64,000 bases of DNA from Bacillus sp. FJAT-52991 (lineage in GTDB: Bacteria; Bacillota; Bacilli; Bacillales; Domibacillaceae): positions 3,144,501-3,208,500 of the forward strand of contig NZ_CP147404.1 of the NCBI RefSeq assembly GCF_037201805.1, given 5' to 3'. The position numbers and the translations under genes were made by a program. This document shows, piece after piece, positions 45,558 through 55,499 of the stretch (positions within the stretch are counted from its first letter, which is position 1; the number at the start of each line of letters is the position of its first letter). Below the pieces are notes generated by a model that had not been told where the DNA came from, ran no database searches, and saw nothing but the letters and a program-made list of their open reading frames with translations.

Positions 45558-46712
45558 CTATTCTAAAATAGGAATACTAATCATAACTAAAGTTCCTTGA
45601 TTCGGTTTGGATTGAATCGACAGTTCCCCCTCTAGAAGCTCTAGTCGTTCCTTCATCCCAATGATGCCAAATGACCCTTTCTTTTTCTCTGTGACATCAA
45701 ATCCCTTACCATTATCTTTCACGACAGCTAGTACATTCTGTTTACTGATTTCTAACTTTACAGTGATCTCACTTGCTTCAGAATGTTTGAGAGCATTTTG
45801 TACAGATTCCTGTATGAGTCGGAATAAGGCTACTTCTAATTTAGCTGGTAAGCGCTTTTCGGCTCCCATGTTAACAAAATAAATTTTTGTTGATTTATTT
45901 AATGATTGCGAATATTCTTCAATCGTTGCTAAATATTTTTTTATAGTCGGAATTAAACCTAGATCATCTAAAGCCATCGGGCGTAAATCATAGATAATTC
46001 TTCTCACTTCATACAACGCTGAACGAACCATTTTTTTCAAGCTGCGAAGTTCTTGAAATGCTTCTTCTACATCACGTTCTTTATATAGTTTCTCTATCAA
46101 GTCTGATCTCAATAGAACGTTCGCCATCATTTGAGCAGGACCATCATGAATTTCTCTTGATAGTCTCTTTCTTTCCTCTTCTTGCGCCTCCATAATTTGA
46201 AAACCGAATTCTTGCTTTAAGCGAGCATCTTCTAGCACTTCACCAATTTTCTTCATATCCTGACTCAAATAGTTTAAAACAACAGATACTTGGGTGACAA
46301 GATGTTCCGCTCGCTCAATCGTGGACTCAACCGATACCAGTCGCCTTTCCAAATCATTTCGCTTTTCAATCAGCTGCTTCTCACTTTGCCGTGAGATCAA
46401 TAGCTTCAATTGCAAGTCATGAGCTCTCTCATAAGTATCACGGACAAAGTCCTCAGAGTAGGAGTGAAAATTCTTGCTCACTTCCGCTAATTTTTTCCTA
46501 GCCATTTTTACTTTCAGCTCGAGTTGGTCCTGCTCATGGATTAACGTATGTACTTGATCGCGAACACTATTTAGTTCAACAAGTAATATTTGATGATCCT
46601 TTCTACTTTGTTCCGCAATAGTAAAAATTTCTCCTTTACTATTGTCTACGGTTTCAATGATTTTTTTTAAAATCGTATCTAAAACGGCTATATTATTGTT
46701 CATATTAAACAT
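45558..46712 (-). CDS. degS: Sensor histidine kinase DegS
   Basis: 384 residues (B. subtilis 385). I start at ATG 46712, preceded by GGAGGAAGGA. It is cytoplasmic, with a long N-terminal coiled coil (about 1-180), the HisKA_3 box [24 protein letters not shown] with the phospho-His, and a HATPase domain with NALKHSEAS and DNGKGFD. It phosphorylates DegU. No membrane segment is present, as expected. Confidence 0.97.
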   Translation of the reverse strand: MFNMNNNIAVLDTILKKIIETVDNSKGEIFTIAEQSRKDHQILLVELNSVRDQVHTLIHEQDQLELKVKMARKKLAEVSKNFHSYSEDFVRDTYERAHDLQLKLLISRQSEKQLIEKRNDLERRLVSVESTIERAEHLVTQVSVVLNYLSQDMKKIGEVLEDARLKQEFGFQIMEAQEEERKRLSREIHDGPAQMMANVLLRSDLIEKLYKERDVEEAFQELRSLKKMVRSALYEVRRIIYDLRPMALDDLGLIPTIKKYLATIEEYSQSLNKSTKIYFVNMGAEKRLPAKLEVALFRLIQESVQNALKHSEASEITVKLEISKQNVLAVVKDNGKGFDVTEKKKGSFGIIGMKERLELLEGELSIQSKPNQGTLVMISIPILE

Positions 46713-47089
46713 AGAATGTCCTTCCTCCGACAATACCATTTTACCTGTATCTCCACTTTTTCACTAGAAAGAACAGACAATTTCATGGAAATTTAATTAA
46801 AAAGGCATGTATTTGTCATTTATGCAACATTCAATAGGTCTTAAGTCTTTATAATTATACACGGAATCTTTACTCATTATGTAACCATTACGATCTAAAA
46901 TAAAACATACATATCTTCAAGTGATGACAATTGTATTATAACACGTAAACTTTTAACTTAGCTTAAAGTTGCATGACCATTTGATTAAAAAGTGATGTCA
47001 GTGGAGATATAACTTTTTTCTTTTTCTATTTTTATATATTATAGGTATTTGATGTCGATATTTTTTCATATGAATTGGAGGCATGTCTA
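46713..47089. other. Divergent intergenic region between degS and yvyE
   Basis: About 375 AT-rich bases with no gene. It must contain the promoters of degSU and yvyE. A TATAAC box near 46937 is visible, but no clear -35 partner can be named. No terminator or strong repeat was seen. Confidence 0.5.
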
Positions 47090-47731
47090 TTGTTATCTCA
47101 ATACTATACAGTTAAAGGCTATGGAGAAAATGAAATCATTATACAAAAGTCGCGGTTTATTGCCTACATCAACCGGGTGGAGACAGAAGAAGAAGCGCAA
47201 CAATTTATCGCCGATATAAAAAAACAGAATTGGAATGCCACACATAACTGCTCCGCTTATATGATCGGAGAAACAAATTCCATTCAAAAGGCAAACGATG
47301 ACGGAGAACCGAGTGGAACAGCGGGTGTTCCGATGCTTGAAGTATTGAAAAAACGAAATTTAAAAGATACAGTCGTTGTCGTTACCCGTTATTTCGGGGG
47401 CATTAAATTAGGTACAGGTGGATTAATTCGAGCTTATGGCAAAGCAGTGTCTGAAGGAATTAACGCAACTGGTGTCGTTGAGCGTCGTCTCATGCAAATT
47501 ATGAAAACAACGATTGACTATACTTGGCTCGGCAAAATTGAAAACGAATTACGTTCTTCCACTTACTCCATTAAAGATATTCATTATTTAGATACTGTCG
47601 AGATTGAAACCTTCGTTAAAGAAAATGAAAAAGAAGTATTTATCCAGTGGATGACGGAGTTAACAAACGGACAAGCAGTCATTCATGAAGGCGAAGTACT
47701 TTACCAAGAACAACTAATTGACTGCAATTGA
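47090..47731 (+). CDS. yvyE: YvyE/YigZ family (IMPACT) protein
   Basis: 213 residues from TTG 47090, eight bases after TTGGAGG; the ATG within the spacer is out of frame. It matches the UPF0029/IMPACT fold: YYTVKGYGENEIIIQKSRFIAYI, NDDGEPSGTAGVPMLEVL, DTVVVVTRYFGGIKLGTGGLIRAYGKAV. The C-terminal DUF1949 domain follows. Its function is not settled in bacteria; the eukaryotic relative regulates translation. The gene order degS-yvyE-tagU is as in B. subtilis. Confidence 0.93.
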   Translation: MLSQYYTVKGYGENEIIIQKSRFIAYINRVETEEEAQQFIADIKKQNWNATHNCSAYMIGETNSIQKANDDGEPSGTAGVPMLEVLKKRNLKDTVVVVTRYFGGIKLGTGGLIRAYGKAVSEGINATGVVERRLMQIMKTTIDYTWLGKIENELRSSTYSIKDIHYLDTVEIETFVKENEKEVFIQWMTELTNGQAVIHEGEVLYQEQLIDCN

Positions 47732-47862
47732 AAAAATAAAATTTACTGTTAAATGTAATCATAGTAAAATAGAACTTGGGCTATTTTATCAAAGTATGAG
47801 CAACAATGTTGAAGTTAGCTATTCCCTTGGCAAGATTAATTATTGAAGGAGCTTAGGAATTT

Positions 47863-48849
47863 ATGTCAACCGAAAGACAACGTATGCAAATGCGTAAGAG
47901 GCGCAAAAGAAAACGCCGCATTGCGTTTCTTGTTATACTCCCACTGTTATTTCTCGCATTTACTGCCGCCGGTTATGGTGCCTTTTTGTACAAAAAGGCA
48001 GAATCTGTTTTCAAAGACTCTTATCTTGATGACGGGCGTCACAAATCTGACCTTCGCGATGCAAAAGTTCATCCATTAAAAGATAATATTTCTATCTTGT
48101 TTATCGGAGTAGATGAGAGTGAATCAAGAGAGAAAGAATTTGGAGGTAAAACACGTTCAGACGCTTTAATGCTAGCCACTTTGAACGTCGAAGATAAATC
48201 AATTAAATTAGTCAGCATCCCTCGGGACTCTTACGTGTATGTCCCAGAGGTTGGATACAAGACAAAGATCAACCATGCCCATGCTTACGGTGGCCCAAAA
48301 GCAACTATTGAAACAGTAGAAGAATTATTTGGCCTACCTGTTGATTATTATGTTCGCATGAATTTCTATGCATTTATGGATGTAGTCGATGCACTTGGTG
48401 GAATTACATTTGATGTTCCATATGACTTAGAGGAGAAAGACTCAAAGGACACACACAACGCGATTAAGTTAAAGAAAGGGACACAAGAGCTGAATGGCGA
48501 AGAAGCGTTAGCACTTGCGCGTACTCGTAAATACGATAGTGATATCGAACGTGGTAAACGTCAGCAAGAACTACTTGAAGCAGTGGTCAAAAAAGCGATC
48601 TCTGTAAATTCTATTACAAAATATGACGAAATTCTAGATGCTGTCGGTGCCAATATGCGAACGAATATGACATTTGACGAAATGAAATCCCTTATTGAAT
48701 ATGGAAAATCCGGAAGTCTAAAATTCGAAACCATCACTTTAAAAGGGGAAGATGCAAGATCAGAAGACGGTGCTTACATTTACCAACTTGATGAAACTGA
48801 ATTCGAAATCGTCAAAAATGATCTTGCTAGACATCTTGGATTAGATTAG
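47863..48849 (+). CDS. tagU: LytR-CpsA-Psr family wall teichoic acid ligase
   Basis: 328 residues. A basic cytoplasmic tail (QRMQMRKRRKRKRR) is followed by one membrane helix (IAFLVILPLLFLAFTAAGYGAFL) and the extracellular LCP domain: ILFIGVDESES, RSDALMLATLN, LVSIPRDSYVYV, KINHAHAYGG, LARTRKYDSDIERGKRQQELL. The conserved Asp and Arg residues that hold the polyprenyl pyrophosphate are present. It attaches teichoic acid to peptidoglycan. AAGGAG lies upstream of the ATG. Confidence 0.92.
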   Translation: MSTERQRMQMRKRRKRKRRIAFLVILPLLFLAFTAAGYGAFLYKKAESVFKDSYLDDGRHKSDLRDAKVHPLKDNISILFIGVDESESREKEFGGKTRSDALMLATLNVEDKSIKLVSIPRDSYVYVPEVGYKTKINHAHAYGGPKATIETVEELFGLPVDYYVRMNFYAFMDVVDALGGITFDVPYDLEEKDSKDTHNAIKLKKGTQELNGEEALALARTRKYDSDIERGKRQQELLEAVVKKAISVNSITKYDEILDAVGANMRTNMTFDEMKSLIEYGKSGSLKFETITLKGEDARSEDGAYIYQLDETEFEIVKNDLARHLGLD

Positions 48850-48967
48850 ACGATTAAGTAGACGAAGGGAGTATCCCAAAAATCCGCGTCGCAAATTTTT
48901 GAGATGATACTTCTTATTTGAAAATGCTATTAAATTAGGTTTTCTGCACCTGTCGCTTTTGATACAG

Positions 48968-49007
48968 AAAAGGAGCCGTCTCATAAGTAGTTGAGACGGC
49001 TCCTTTC
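48968..49007 (+). terminator. Terminator downstream of tagU
   Basis: Perfect stem of about 15 bases with a 7-base loop and T-run. A weaker imperfect hairpin lies before it (about 48871-48912). Confidence 0.88.
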
Positions 49008-49054
49008 TTACCTCTAGTCAAGTAGTTTTAGATGAATTTTATTTAGTTAGATGA

Positions 49055-49100
49055 ATTTGTTTCTGTAGGAAGGGGTACCCCTTCCTACAGAAACAAATTT
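49055..49100. repeat. Perfect 46-base palindrome
   Basis: Twenty-three-base arms meet at GGTACC (49075-49080) with no spacer. No T-run follows on either side, so it is not a normal terminator. It lies about 75 bases from the IS110 transposase stop. Confidence 0.9.
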
Positions 49101-49173
49101 GCGCATACCAAAAAGACCTAACGAAATTTCGTTTTTTTCGAAAGGTCAAATATGTTATAGTAGGACTAACCAA

Positions 49174-50394
49174 TTACGAACAGGTTGAGGCTGTTTCGTA
49201 GTCATAAGTGATATGGTGTGTGATCAGGTGAAATGCCACTTTCAAAAACTTGTTCACACAGGCAATCGACGCAACTTTATGGGGCTTTCCTTGAGGTTGC
49301 GTTTTTAATTTGTCATAGTAATCCACCAAATGATTTCCACCGAATCGACGTAATGTAATCATGGTCTGAACCATATAAAACAAGATTTTTCGTAGCTTGT
49401 TGTTTCCTCGTTTATTGATCTTATCTTTGTAATAGGTATTTCCTGATTGATAACGCATCACATCAATACCAACATAGGCATTTAACTGCTTGTGGTTCTT
49501 GAAACGGCGAATATCCCCAAGCTCTCCAATCAGACGAACAGCTGTCGCTTCTCCGATACCGGGAAATGAAATCAGTACGTTGTATTCGGTTCTTTCCTTT
49601 GAGAGCTCGACCATTTGTTTCACAAGCCCTTCTTTCTTTTCTTTTAAATCAGAGATCCTTTTCGCATAGTCACGTACTTGTTCACAACGCACATCCTCTT
49701 TTGAAATGGCTGGATACGAATCTTTCGCAGCTTCTAGTAAAGCGAGTCCTTTCGCTTCTGCTCGCGAAAGAGATAGATTCTTCCTTGTATTTGCTTTTAG
49801 CCGATTACGAATGATGGTTTTGGAACAAGTGAGTACCTCATCTGGATGCGGATAGAGCTGCACAATATTGAGAAAAAGGGCCGAGCGTGTTGAAAATATG
49901 ATTTCTAATTCTGGAAAACTGAGTTGTAGAATGGCATGCAGGCGACTGAAAAGATGAGTGATTTCACGATCTAGTTCATCATAATAACGTGTGAGTGATC
50001 GCATTTGTTTATAATAGCCTTCTTCTTGATAAGTAGCTGTACGCTCTACTTTAAAATGTGATTTTGCCAGTTCATGTGCATCGCTTTTGTCTGTTTTTTG
50101 TCGACGCATCGATGCCATTTGAAGATTCGCTTCAAGAGGGTTCACTCGATGGTAGATATAACCTTCTGTTTGGAAAAAGCGTTCTAATGATGCGGAATAA
50201 ACACCTGTCGCTTCAAATACAATCTCTGGTGCTTGTCCATCCTGTTTTGTTAATGTTTGGAGTTTTTCGTTCAAAGCTTCAAATGAGGGTTTGGTATGAA
50301 GAATTTCTCCTTCAAATTCACATTGACGATATTGGTTATAAATCACCATCGTACTTTTCCCCATACTCACATCAAGAGCGACTACATGTTGCAT
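49174..50394 (-). CDS. IS110-family DEDD transposase
   Basis: 406 residues from ATG 50394, eight bases behind AAGGAG. The RuvC-like DEDD residues are visible: ALDVSMGKS, VFEATGVYS and KTDKSDAHELA. The Tnp20 domain has FPGIGEATAVRLIGELGD and the catalytic Ser in RYQSGNTYYKDKINKRGNN. Members use a bridge RNA from the non-coding end to pair donor and target DNA. The frame is intact, so the element could be active. Confidence 0.94.
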   Translation of the reverse strand: MQHVVALDVSMGKSTMVIYNQYRQCEFEGEILHTKPSFEALNEKLQTLTKQDGQAPEIVFEATGVYSASLERFFQTEGYIYHRVNPLEANLQMASMRRQKTDKSDAHELAKSHFKVERTATYQEEGYYKQMRSLTRYYDELDREITHLFSRLHAILQLSFPELEIIFSTRSALFLNIVQLYPHPDEVLTCSKTIIRNRLKANTRKNLSLSRAEAKGLALLEAAKDSYPAISKEDVRCEQVRDYAKRISDLKEKKEGLVKQMVELSKERTEYNVLISFPGIGEATAVRLIGELGDIRRFKNHKQLNAYVGIDVMRYQSGNTYYKDKINKRGNNKLRKILFYMVQTMITLRRFGGNHLVDYYDKLKTQPQGKPHKVASIACVNKFLKVAFHLITHHITYDYETASTCS

Positions 50395-50399
50395 ATTCA

Positions 50400-50588
50400 T
50401 TTCTCCTTCTTAGCCAATCATAGAAGTCTTCACAGGGCCTTATCGATTCCCTTTTCTTATACACGATCTCTACGGATCCAACATACTAAACTGATTCACA
50501 TAAGGGTGTGAAGTTGGTCGGTTTTTGAAACGGACTCGATTTGGTCCCAGGGGCCGTTCGACCTTTCTTCACTTCTACTATAAAAAAA
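50400..50588 (-). ncRNA. Candidate IS110 bridge RNA region
   Basis: About 190 non-coding bases upstream of the transposase, the place where IS110-group elements encode the bridge RNA. Short inverted repeats can be seen, but I cannot define the target- and donor-binding loops by eye. The assignment is from family knowledge and position. Confidence 0.45.
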
Positions 50589-50625
50589 TAGTAGCACAAA
50601 CCTTGGCCTTGGTTTGTGCTACTAA
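50589..50625 (-). terminator. Strong hairpin with T-run, minus strand
   Basis: A 13-base perfect stem (50590-50602/50611-50623) and T7 on the minus strand. It stands between tagO and the IS110 gene and may shield the element from tagO transcription or belong to its end. Confidence 0.8.
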
Positions 50626-50696
50626 TGTTAGTATGTTTTTACTGCTCACTATGGAGATGAACGAGCACATACTATTAATCTCTTATTTTAACTCAA

Positions 50697-50737
50697 ACAA
50701 AAAAAGCGATCGAAATAAATCGATAGCTTTTTTGTTT
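50697..50737. terminator. Terminator of tagO
   Basis: AAAAAAGC-GATCG / TCGAT-AGCTTTTTT stem directly after the tagO stop; T-runs lie on both strands. Confidence 0.85.
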
Positions 50738-50741
50738 ATAA

Positions 50742-51791
50742 TTAATTCTTTTTGACTCGAACGCGCATCAAATTCATTAACGGCTTATAATCGGAGCCAA
50801 CAAGCCCCACACTTTCAACAAACAATTCAATTGCTACAACTAAAACGGCGATAAGAATGATCGCTCCCCAAATGGTCGCCATTGTAAAAATCACCGCAGC
50901 TAACCCAAACATCGAGGCGATCGCATAGATAATCACAACCGTCTGCTTATGCGTATAGCCCATGCGTAGCAAGCAATGATGAAGATGGGACTTATCTGGA
51001 GCAGATAGCGGTTGCTTATTCACTTTCCGTCTAATGATGGCAAAGAATGTATCCGTAATCGGCACTCCAAGAATAATGATCGGAATAATTAACGAGACGA
51101 CCGTTACATTTTTAAATCCAAGCAAAGCAAGCACGGAAATAATGTAACCTAAAAATAGTGCTCCTGTATCTCCCATAAAGATCTTTGCCGGATGAAAGTT
51201 ATAATGTAAAAACCCAAGAGTGCTTCCTAACACAAGCAAAGCGACACTCATTACATATAGATCACCTTTCATATAAGCCATTAAGCTAATTGTAAGCAAG
51301 GCAATCGATGACACACCAGCCGCTAGCCCATCTAGTCCATCAATTAAATTAATCGCATTTGTAATACCGACAATCCAAAGAATAGTTAGCGGAATGCTGA
51401 AGTAGCCAAATTCCATGTGACCACCGAACGGAAGGTTAATATCCTCCATTTGCACACCACCATAAACAACGACAACAAGCGCAGCAAGCAGCTGTCCACC
51501 AAGCTTGACTTTAGCCGACAATTCAAAGCGATCATCTAGTACTCCCGTAATGATAATGATCACGCCACCAATCATAATTGCTAAATTGAAATCCGCTTGC
51601 GGTTGTAGCACGAACATTCCAATCATGAAACTAATAAAAATCGCTAATCCTCCCATGCGGGGCATAATCCTCTGGTGTACTTTACGATAATTCGGTTTGT
51701 CCACTGCACCGACAGCAATCGCCAATTTCTTCACAAGCGGCGTAATCGCTAACGATGCGATTAAACAAATCACAAAGGCAAGGGCAACCAT
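50742..51791 (-). CDS. tagO: Undecaprenyl-phosphate GlcNAc-1-phosphate transferase TagO
   Basis: 349 residues from ATG 51791, behind AAGGAGG. It has about ten membrane helices. Family motifs are VDKPNYRKVHQRIMPRMGGLA, GVLDDRFELSAK (metal-binding DD), NAINLIDGLDGLAAG and GFLHYNFHPAKIFMGDTGALF, followed by DKSHLHHCLLRMG. It makes the lipid-linked GlcNAc that starts wall teichoic and teichuronic acid. It is transcribed divergently from secA2. Confidence 0.96.
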   Translation of the reverse strand: MVALAFVICLIASLAITPLVKKLAIAVGAVDKPNYRKVHQRIMPRMGGLAIFISFMIGMFVLQPQADFNLAIMIGGVIIIITGVLDDRFELSAKVKLGGQLLAALVVVVYGGVQMEDINLPFGGHMEFGYFSIPLTILWIVGITNAINLIDGLDGLAAGVSSIALLTISLMAYMKGDLYVMSVALLVLGSTLGFLHYNFHPAKIFMGDTGALFLGYIISVLALLGFKNVTVVSLIIPIIILGVPITDTFFAIIRRKVNKQPLSAPDKSHLHHCLLRMGYTHKQTVVIIYAIASMFGLAAVIFTMATIWGAIILIAVLVVAIELFVESVGLVGSDYKPLMNLMRVRVKKN

Positions 51792-52157
51792 GTAGTACCT
51801 CCTTAAAATAATGAACAAATGGATATATTTTCATCTCAAATCTATTGAAGTCAACATCATTATTTTTTGCAACATAAAATTATTTTACAGCAACTCATCT
51901 TACATTTTCTCATAAACTGTTTTTTTTTCAACAATTTAATTGTAAATTTTTCTGTTGTGAATTTTTTACAAATTTAACACACTTTCAAAAACATGTGATG
52001 AAGCACTGATTTTACTACATTGATCAGTCGAAAAAATAATTTTCATAATTATCACACGAATCCCGTTATGATAGTCAACCGTTTCGTATTTTGGTAAGAT
52101 TAAATAATGATCTGAAGTGATTTTCGAGTGAATTACTCTAAGGGAGCGTAAAAATAC
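51792..52157. other. Divergent intergenic region between tagO and secA2
   Basis: About 365 bases, very AT-rich, with no gene. A TATGAT box (52067-52072) is a plausible -10 for secA2 without a clear -35. One AATCAGTCG-like element (near 52023) resembles those downstream of degU. Confidence 0.5.
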
Positions 52158-54509
52158 ATGATTTCGTTTTTAAAAAAACTAAGCGATTCAAATGATCAAC
52201 GCTTAAAAAAATATTATAAACTTGTCGAACAAATAAATGCATTAGAAACAGCTTTTGAAGGATTAACAGATGATGAGTTAGCTCAAAAGACAGTGGATTT
52301 TAAAGAGAGATTAACCAATGGCGAAACAATTGATGACCTCAAAGTCGAAGCATTTGCGGTCGTCCGCGAAGCAGCTAAACGAGTGCTTGGCATGAGGCAT
52401 TATGATGTGCAGTTGATTGGTGGTCTTGTGCTGACGGAAGCCAACATTGCTGAGATGCCTACAGGTGAAGGAAAAACGCTTGTCGCTTCGCTTCCAAGCT
52501 ATTTGCGTGCCCTTGAAGGAAAGGGCGTTCATGTCATTACGGTCAACGAGTATTTAGCAGAGCGTGACCGTAAAACGATTGGGCCTCTTCATGAATTCCT
52601 CGGTTTAACCGTTGGATTAAATCTCCCTCTGATGGACTCTGATCAAAAACAAGCCGCTTACCGAGCAGACATTACATACGGGGTCGGAACGGAATTTGGC
52701 TTTGACTATTTAAGAGATAATATGGTGTGGCATCCAACTCAACGCGTTCAACGCCCATACCATTTCGCTATTATTGACGAAGTGGATAGCGTGTTGATCG
52801 ATGAAGCAAAAACACCACTGATCATTGCTGGAAAAATGCCGGGAAGCTCTGAGCTCCATTATATTGGCGCGCGTGTAGCGAAACGATTCAAACGAGATGA
52901 AGATTATCACTTAGATGATGAAACAAAAGCGGTCAGTCTCACTGAACAAGGCATTGACAAAGTGGAAAAAACCTTTGGCGTAGATAATTTATACGACCTT
53001 GAACATCAAACACTGTATCACTATATGATTCAAGCTGTGCGCGCTCATGTGATGTTTGAGCGAGATGTCGATTACATCATTAAAGACGGCAAGATTCTGC
53101 TTGTGGATATATTCACTGGTCGAACGATGGAGGGCCGCTCGTTAAGCGATGGACTTCACCAAGCCATTGAAGCAAAAGAAGGACTTGAAATCACCGATGA
53201 AAATAAAACACAAGCATCGATTACGATCCAAAATTACTTCCGTATGTACCCGCATCTTTCTGGCATGACAGGGACGGCGAAAACGGAAGAAAAAGAATTT
53301 GAGCAAGTATACAATATGATGGTCATTCAAATCCCTACGAATCGACCGAAGCAACGGGTGGATATGCCAGATTTCATCTTTTCCACATCCGATCAAAAAT
53401 ATCAAGCGGTCACAGAAGAAGTGAAGAGAAGACATGAAATGGGACAACCGGTACTCGTTGGGACGACTTCGATTTTACAATCAGAAAAAGTGGCCGAATA
53501 CTTTACAAAAGCTGGGCTAGCTTTTGAATTATTAAATGCTAAAAGTGTCAAACAAGAAGTTGAGTTGATCTCAAAAGCGGGACAGAAAAAGCAAATTACT
53601 ATCGCCACCAATATGGCTGGTCGAGGAACAGATATCCTTTTAGGAGAGGGCGTAGCTGAGCTCGGGGGACTGCATGTGATCGGTACAGAACGCCATGAAA
53701 GTCGCCGAATCGACAACCAGCTGAAAGGACGTTCTGGACGCCAAGGAGACCCAGGTTCAAGCCAATTCTTTATTTCATTAGCGGATGATATGCTCGTACG
53801 CTTCGCTAAAGAAGAATTAGAGAAGATGGAGAAAAAGTTAGAAATAGATGAAAATGGTCTTGTGCTAAATAAAAAAATTCATGAATTTGTTGATCGAGTC
53901 CAACGCATCGTAGAAGGTGCGAACTTCTCGATGAGAGAATACAACTTGAAACTAGACGATGTAAGCAATGAACAACGCAACATTATTTATAGTCTTAGAA
54001 ACAAAATGGTCAATGAAGAAGAGACGGTTGACCATTTCCTTAATATGATCAAGCAAGCGAGTCACGATGAGATCGAACATATTTGTCATGAAGATCAGTC
54101 TGTAGAAGAATGGCATCCCGAACAGCTTCAAACCACGATTGAACTCATACTTGGGGGCCGTTCCATTACATTACCAGAAGACATCACGAGCAAGGAAGAA
54201 ATTCAACAGATCGTTAAGCAAGAAGCAGCTAGCTACTGTGAGGAGTTACAAACACTAGCGGAGCCCTCTTGGGACGAGTATATAAAACAGATCACCCTAT
54301 CGAACATCGACCAGCTGTGGGTAAGCCACCTTGAAAATATGGCTAGGTTGAAAGAAGGAATTGGTCTTCGCTATTACCAACAAGAAGATCCGATGCGAAT
54401 TTATGCACATGAAGGGCTTGAAATCTTTACAATGATGTACCATCAGATACAAAAGAACACCGCCATTCAATTCGGTTCGTTTGTGAACGAACTAACTAAA
54501 AAGGAGTAG
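52158..54509 (+). CDS. secA2: Accessory Sec translocase ATPase SecA2
   Basis: 783 residues, shorter than the housekeeping SecA (about 840) because the C-terminal linker and zinc finger are absent. Walker A is MPTGEGKTLVASLP, Walker B IIDEVDSVLIDEAKTPL, helicase motifs MTGTAKTEEKEF and ATNMAGRGTDILLG, then KGRSGRQGDPGSSQF. It powers export of selected proteins, often S-layer proteins. slaP follows after seven bases. GGGAG precedes the ATG at a rather long distance. Confidence 0.95.
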   Translation: MISFLKKLSDSNDQRLKKYYKLVEQINALETAFEGLTDDELAQKTVDFKERLTNGETIDDLKVEAFAVVREAAKRVLGMRHYDVQLIGGLVLTEANIAEMPTGEGKTLVASLPSYLRALEGKGVHVITVNEYLAERDRKTIGPLHEFLGLTVGLNLPLMDSDQKQAAYRADITYGVGTEFGFDYLRDNMVWHPTQRVQRPYHFAIIDEVDSVLIDEAKTPLIIAGKMPGSSELHYIGARVAKRFKRDEDYHLDDETKAVSLTEQGIDKVEKTFGVDNLYDLEHQTLYHYMIQAVRAHVMFERDVDYIIKDGKILLVDIFTGRTMEGRSLSDGLHQAIEAKEGLEITDENKTQASITIQNYFRMYPHLSGMTGTAKTEEKEFEQVYNMMVIQIPTNRPKQRVDMPDFIFSTSDQKYQAVTEEVKRRHEMGQPVLVGTTSILQSEKVAEYFTKAGLAFELLNAKSVKQEVELISKAGQKKQITIATNMAGRGTDILLGEGVAELGGLHVIGTERHESRRIDNQLKGRSGRQGDPGSSQFFISLADDMLVRFAKEELEKMEKKLEIDENGLVLNKKIHEFVDRVQRIVEGANFSMREYNLKLDDVSNEQRNIIYSLRNKMVNEEETVDHFLNMIKQASHDEIEHICHEDQSVEEWHPEQLQTTIELILGGRSITLPEDITSKEEIQQIVKQEAASYCEELQTLAEPSWDEYIKQITLSNIDQLWVSHLENMARLKEGIGLRYYQQEDPMRIYAHEGLEIFTMMYHQIQKNTAIQFGSFVNELTKKE

Positions 54510-54516
54510 TCATCTT

Positions 54517-55416
54517 ATGTTATCTTTTTTCAAAAAGAAAAGTAACGATACAAGCAAATTGAAAAACGACGGGCTTGAAAGTACCGTTTCATCAAGTGAA
54601 CTAACGAACAATGACACACCAGAATCAACAGAAGAAGTGGAAACACCGCTTTCTATTCACCCAGCAGCTTCTATTTCAAAAGAACAAATGTATGTCCTAC
54701 GCTTTTTGAACAATGAACTGCCATTATTAAAGGCGAATCAATTATCTTTATCAGGCATCGAATGGGAAGAACAACCAGAAGGACTAGCCGTCTCTGCCTT
54801 CGTCCGCAACTCTGTTGATAAAGAGCTTCAACTAGGAGAAGTCAGACTGTTACTTATTAATGAAGAACAACAAGTGAAAGCGAAGCATGTATTTAATATG
54901 AAAGAGCTAGGGAATCTACCAGCAAAAAGCAGCCGTCCATGGACATTCATGTTTCCGGCTGAAACGCTCGCTCCAGCCGTCCATTTAGCTAAGGAAAATT
55001 GGACCCTTGCTTTTGACTTAACATCAACAAAGCATGAATTAGACTTAGCTCCCGCTTGGGAAGAAGCTTTACCAGAACAACAAAAAGAACAATTACAAAA
55101 AATCGTTGCAGAGCTTGGAGACCCAAACAAGAATGAACTGAACTTCACTGGCTTACAAGCTAATTTTGCAGCAGACGGGCAATTCCATGTCACCTTGTTA
55201 ATCCGCAACGGCTATGAGAAAAACTTAAAAATCGAGCAGCTCCCACTGCAAGTACTAGACCATCAAAAAGAAGTCATCGCAGAAGGGCAATTCACTTTCG
55301 AGGATTTCGAAGTTAAAGCGAACACAACGAAGCCATGGACTGTCATCTTCCATAAAGAGCTAGTCACAAAGGATCAACCAGATTTAACGACTTGGAGTGT
55401 TCGAGTAGAAGGGTAG
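54517..55416 (+). CDS. slaP: Accessory Sec system S-layer assembly protein SlaP
   Basis: 299 residues, soluble, with no signal peptide. A charged low-complexity start (about 1-50) is followed by two similar halves of about 115 residues (SGIEWEEQPEGLAVSAFVRNSVDKELQL... and TGLQANFAADGQFHVTLLIRNGYEKNLKI...), each ending in KPWTxxF: the SLAP-type duplicated domain. The B. anthracis homologue works with SecA2 in S-layer protein secretion. The gene is coupled to secA2. Confidence 0.88.
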   Translation: MLSFFKKKSNDTSKLKNDGLESTVSSSELTNNDTPESTEEVETPLSIHPAASISKEQMYVLRFLNNELPLLKANQLSLSGIEWEEQPEGLAVSAFVRNSVDKELQLGEVRLLLINEEQQVKAKHVFNMKELGNLPAKSSRPWTFMFPAETLAPAVHLAKENWTLAFDLTSTKHELDLAPAWEEALPEQQKEQLQKIVAELGDPNKNELNFTGLQANFAADGQFHVTLLIRNGYEKNLKIEQLPLQVLDHQKEVIAEGQFTFEDFEVKANTTKPWTVIFHKELVTKDQPDLTTWSVRVEG

Positions 55417-55465
55417 TTTCCAAGAATAAAATGATGATATTATATCCAAGATATGAAATTTTTTC

Positions 55466-55493
55466 TTGTGAATATAAGTAGATATGTTACAAT
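55466..55493 (+). promoter_or_regulatory. Promoter of a candidate small RNA
   Basis: TTGTGA (55466-55471), a 16-base spacer and TACAAT (55488-55493), downstream of slaP where no plus-strand gene follows. Confidence 0.5.
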
Positions 55494-55499
55494 AAAAGG

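Larger units (their letters stand above)
49174..50600 (-). mobile_element. IS110-family insertion sequence
   Basis: One full transposase gene with a long untranslated 5' region, typical of IS110. No terminal inverted repeats are visible, as usual for this family. The element splits the tagU-tagO pair, which are neighbours in B. subtilis. Exact ends cannot be read and the limits given are approximate. Confidence 0.65.
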
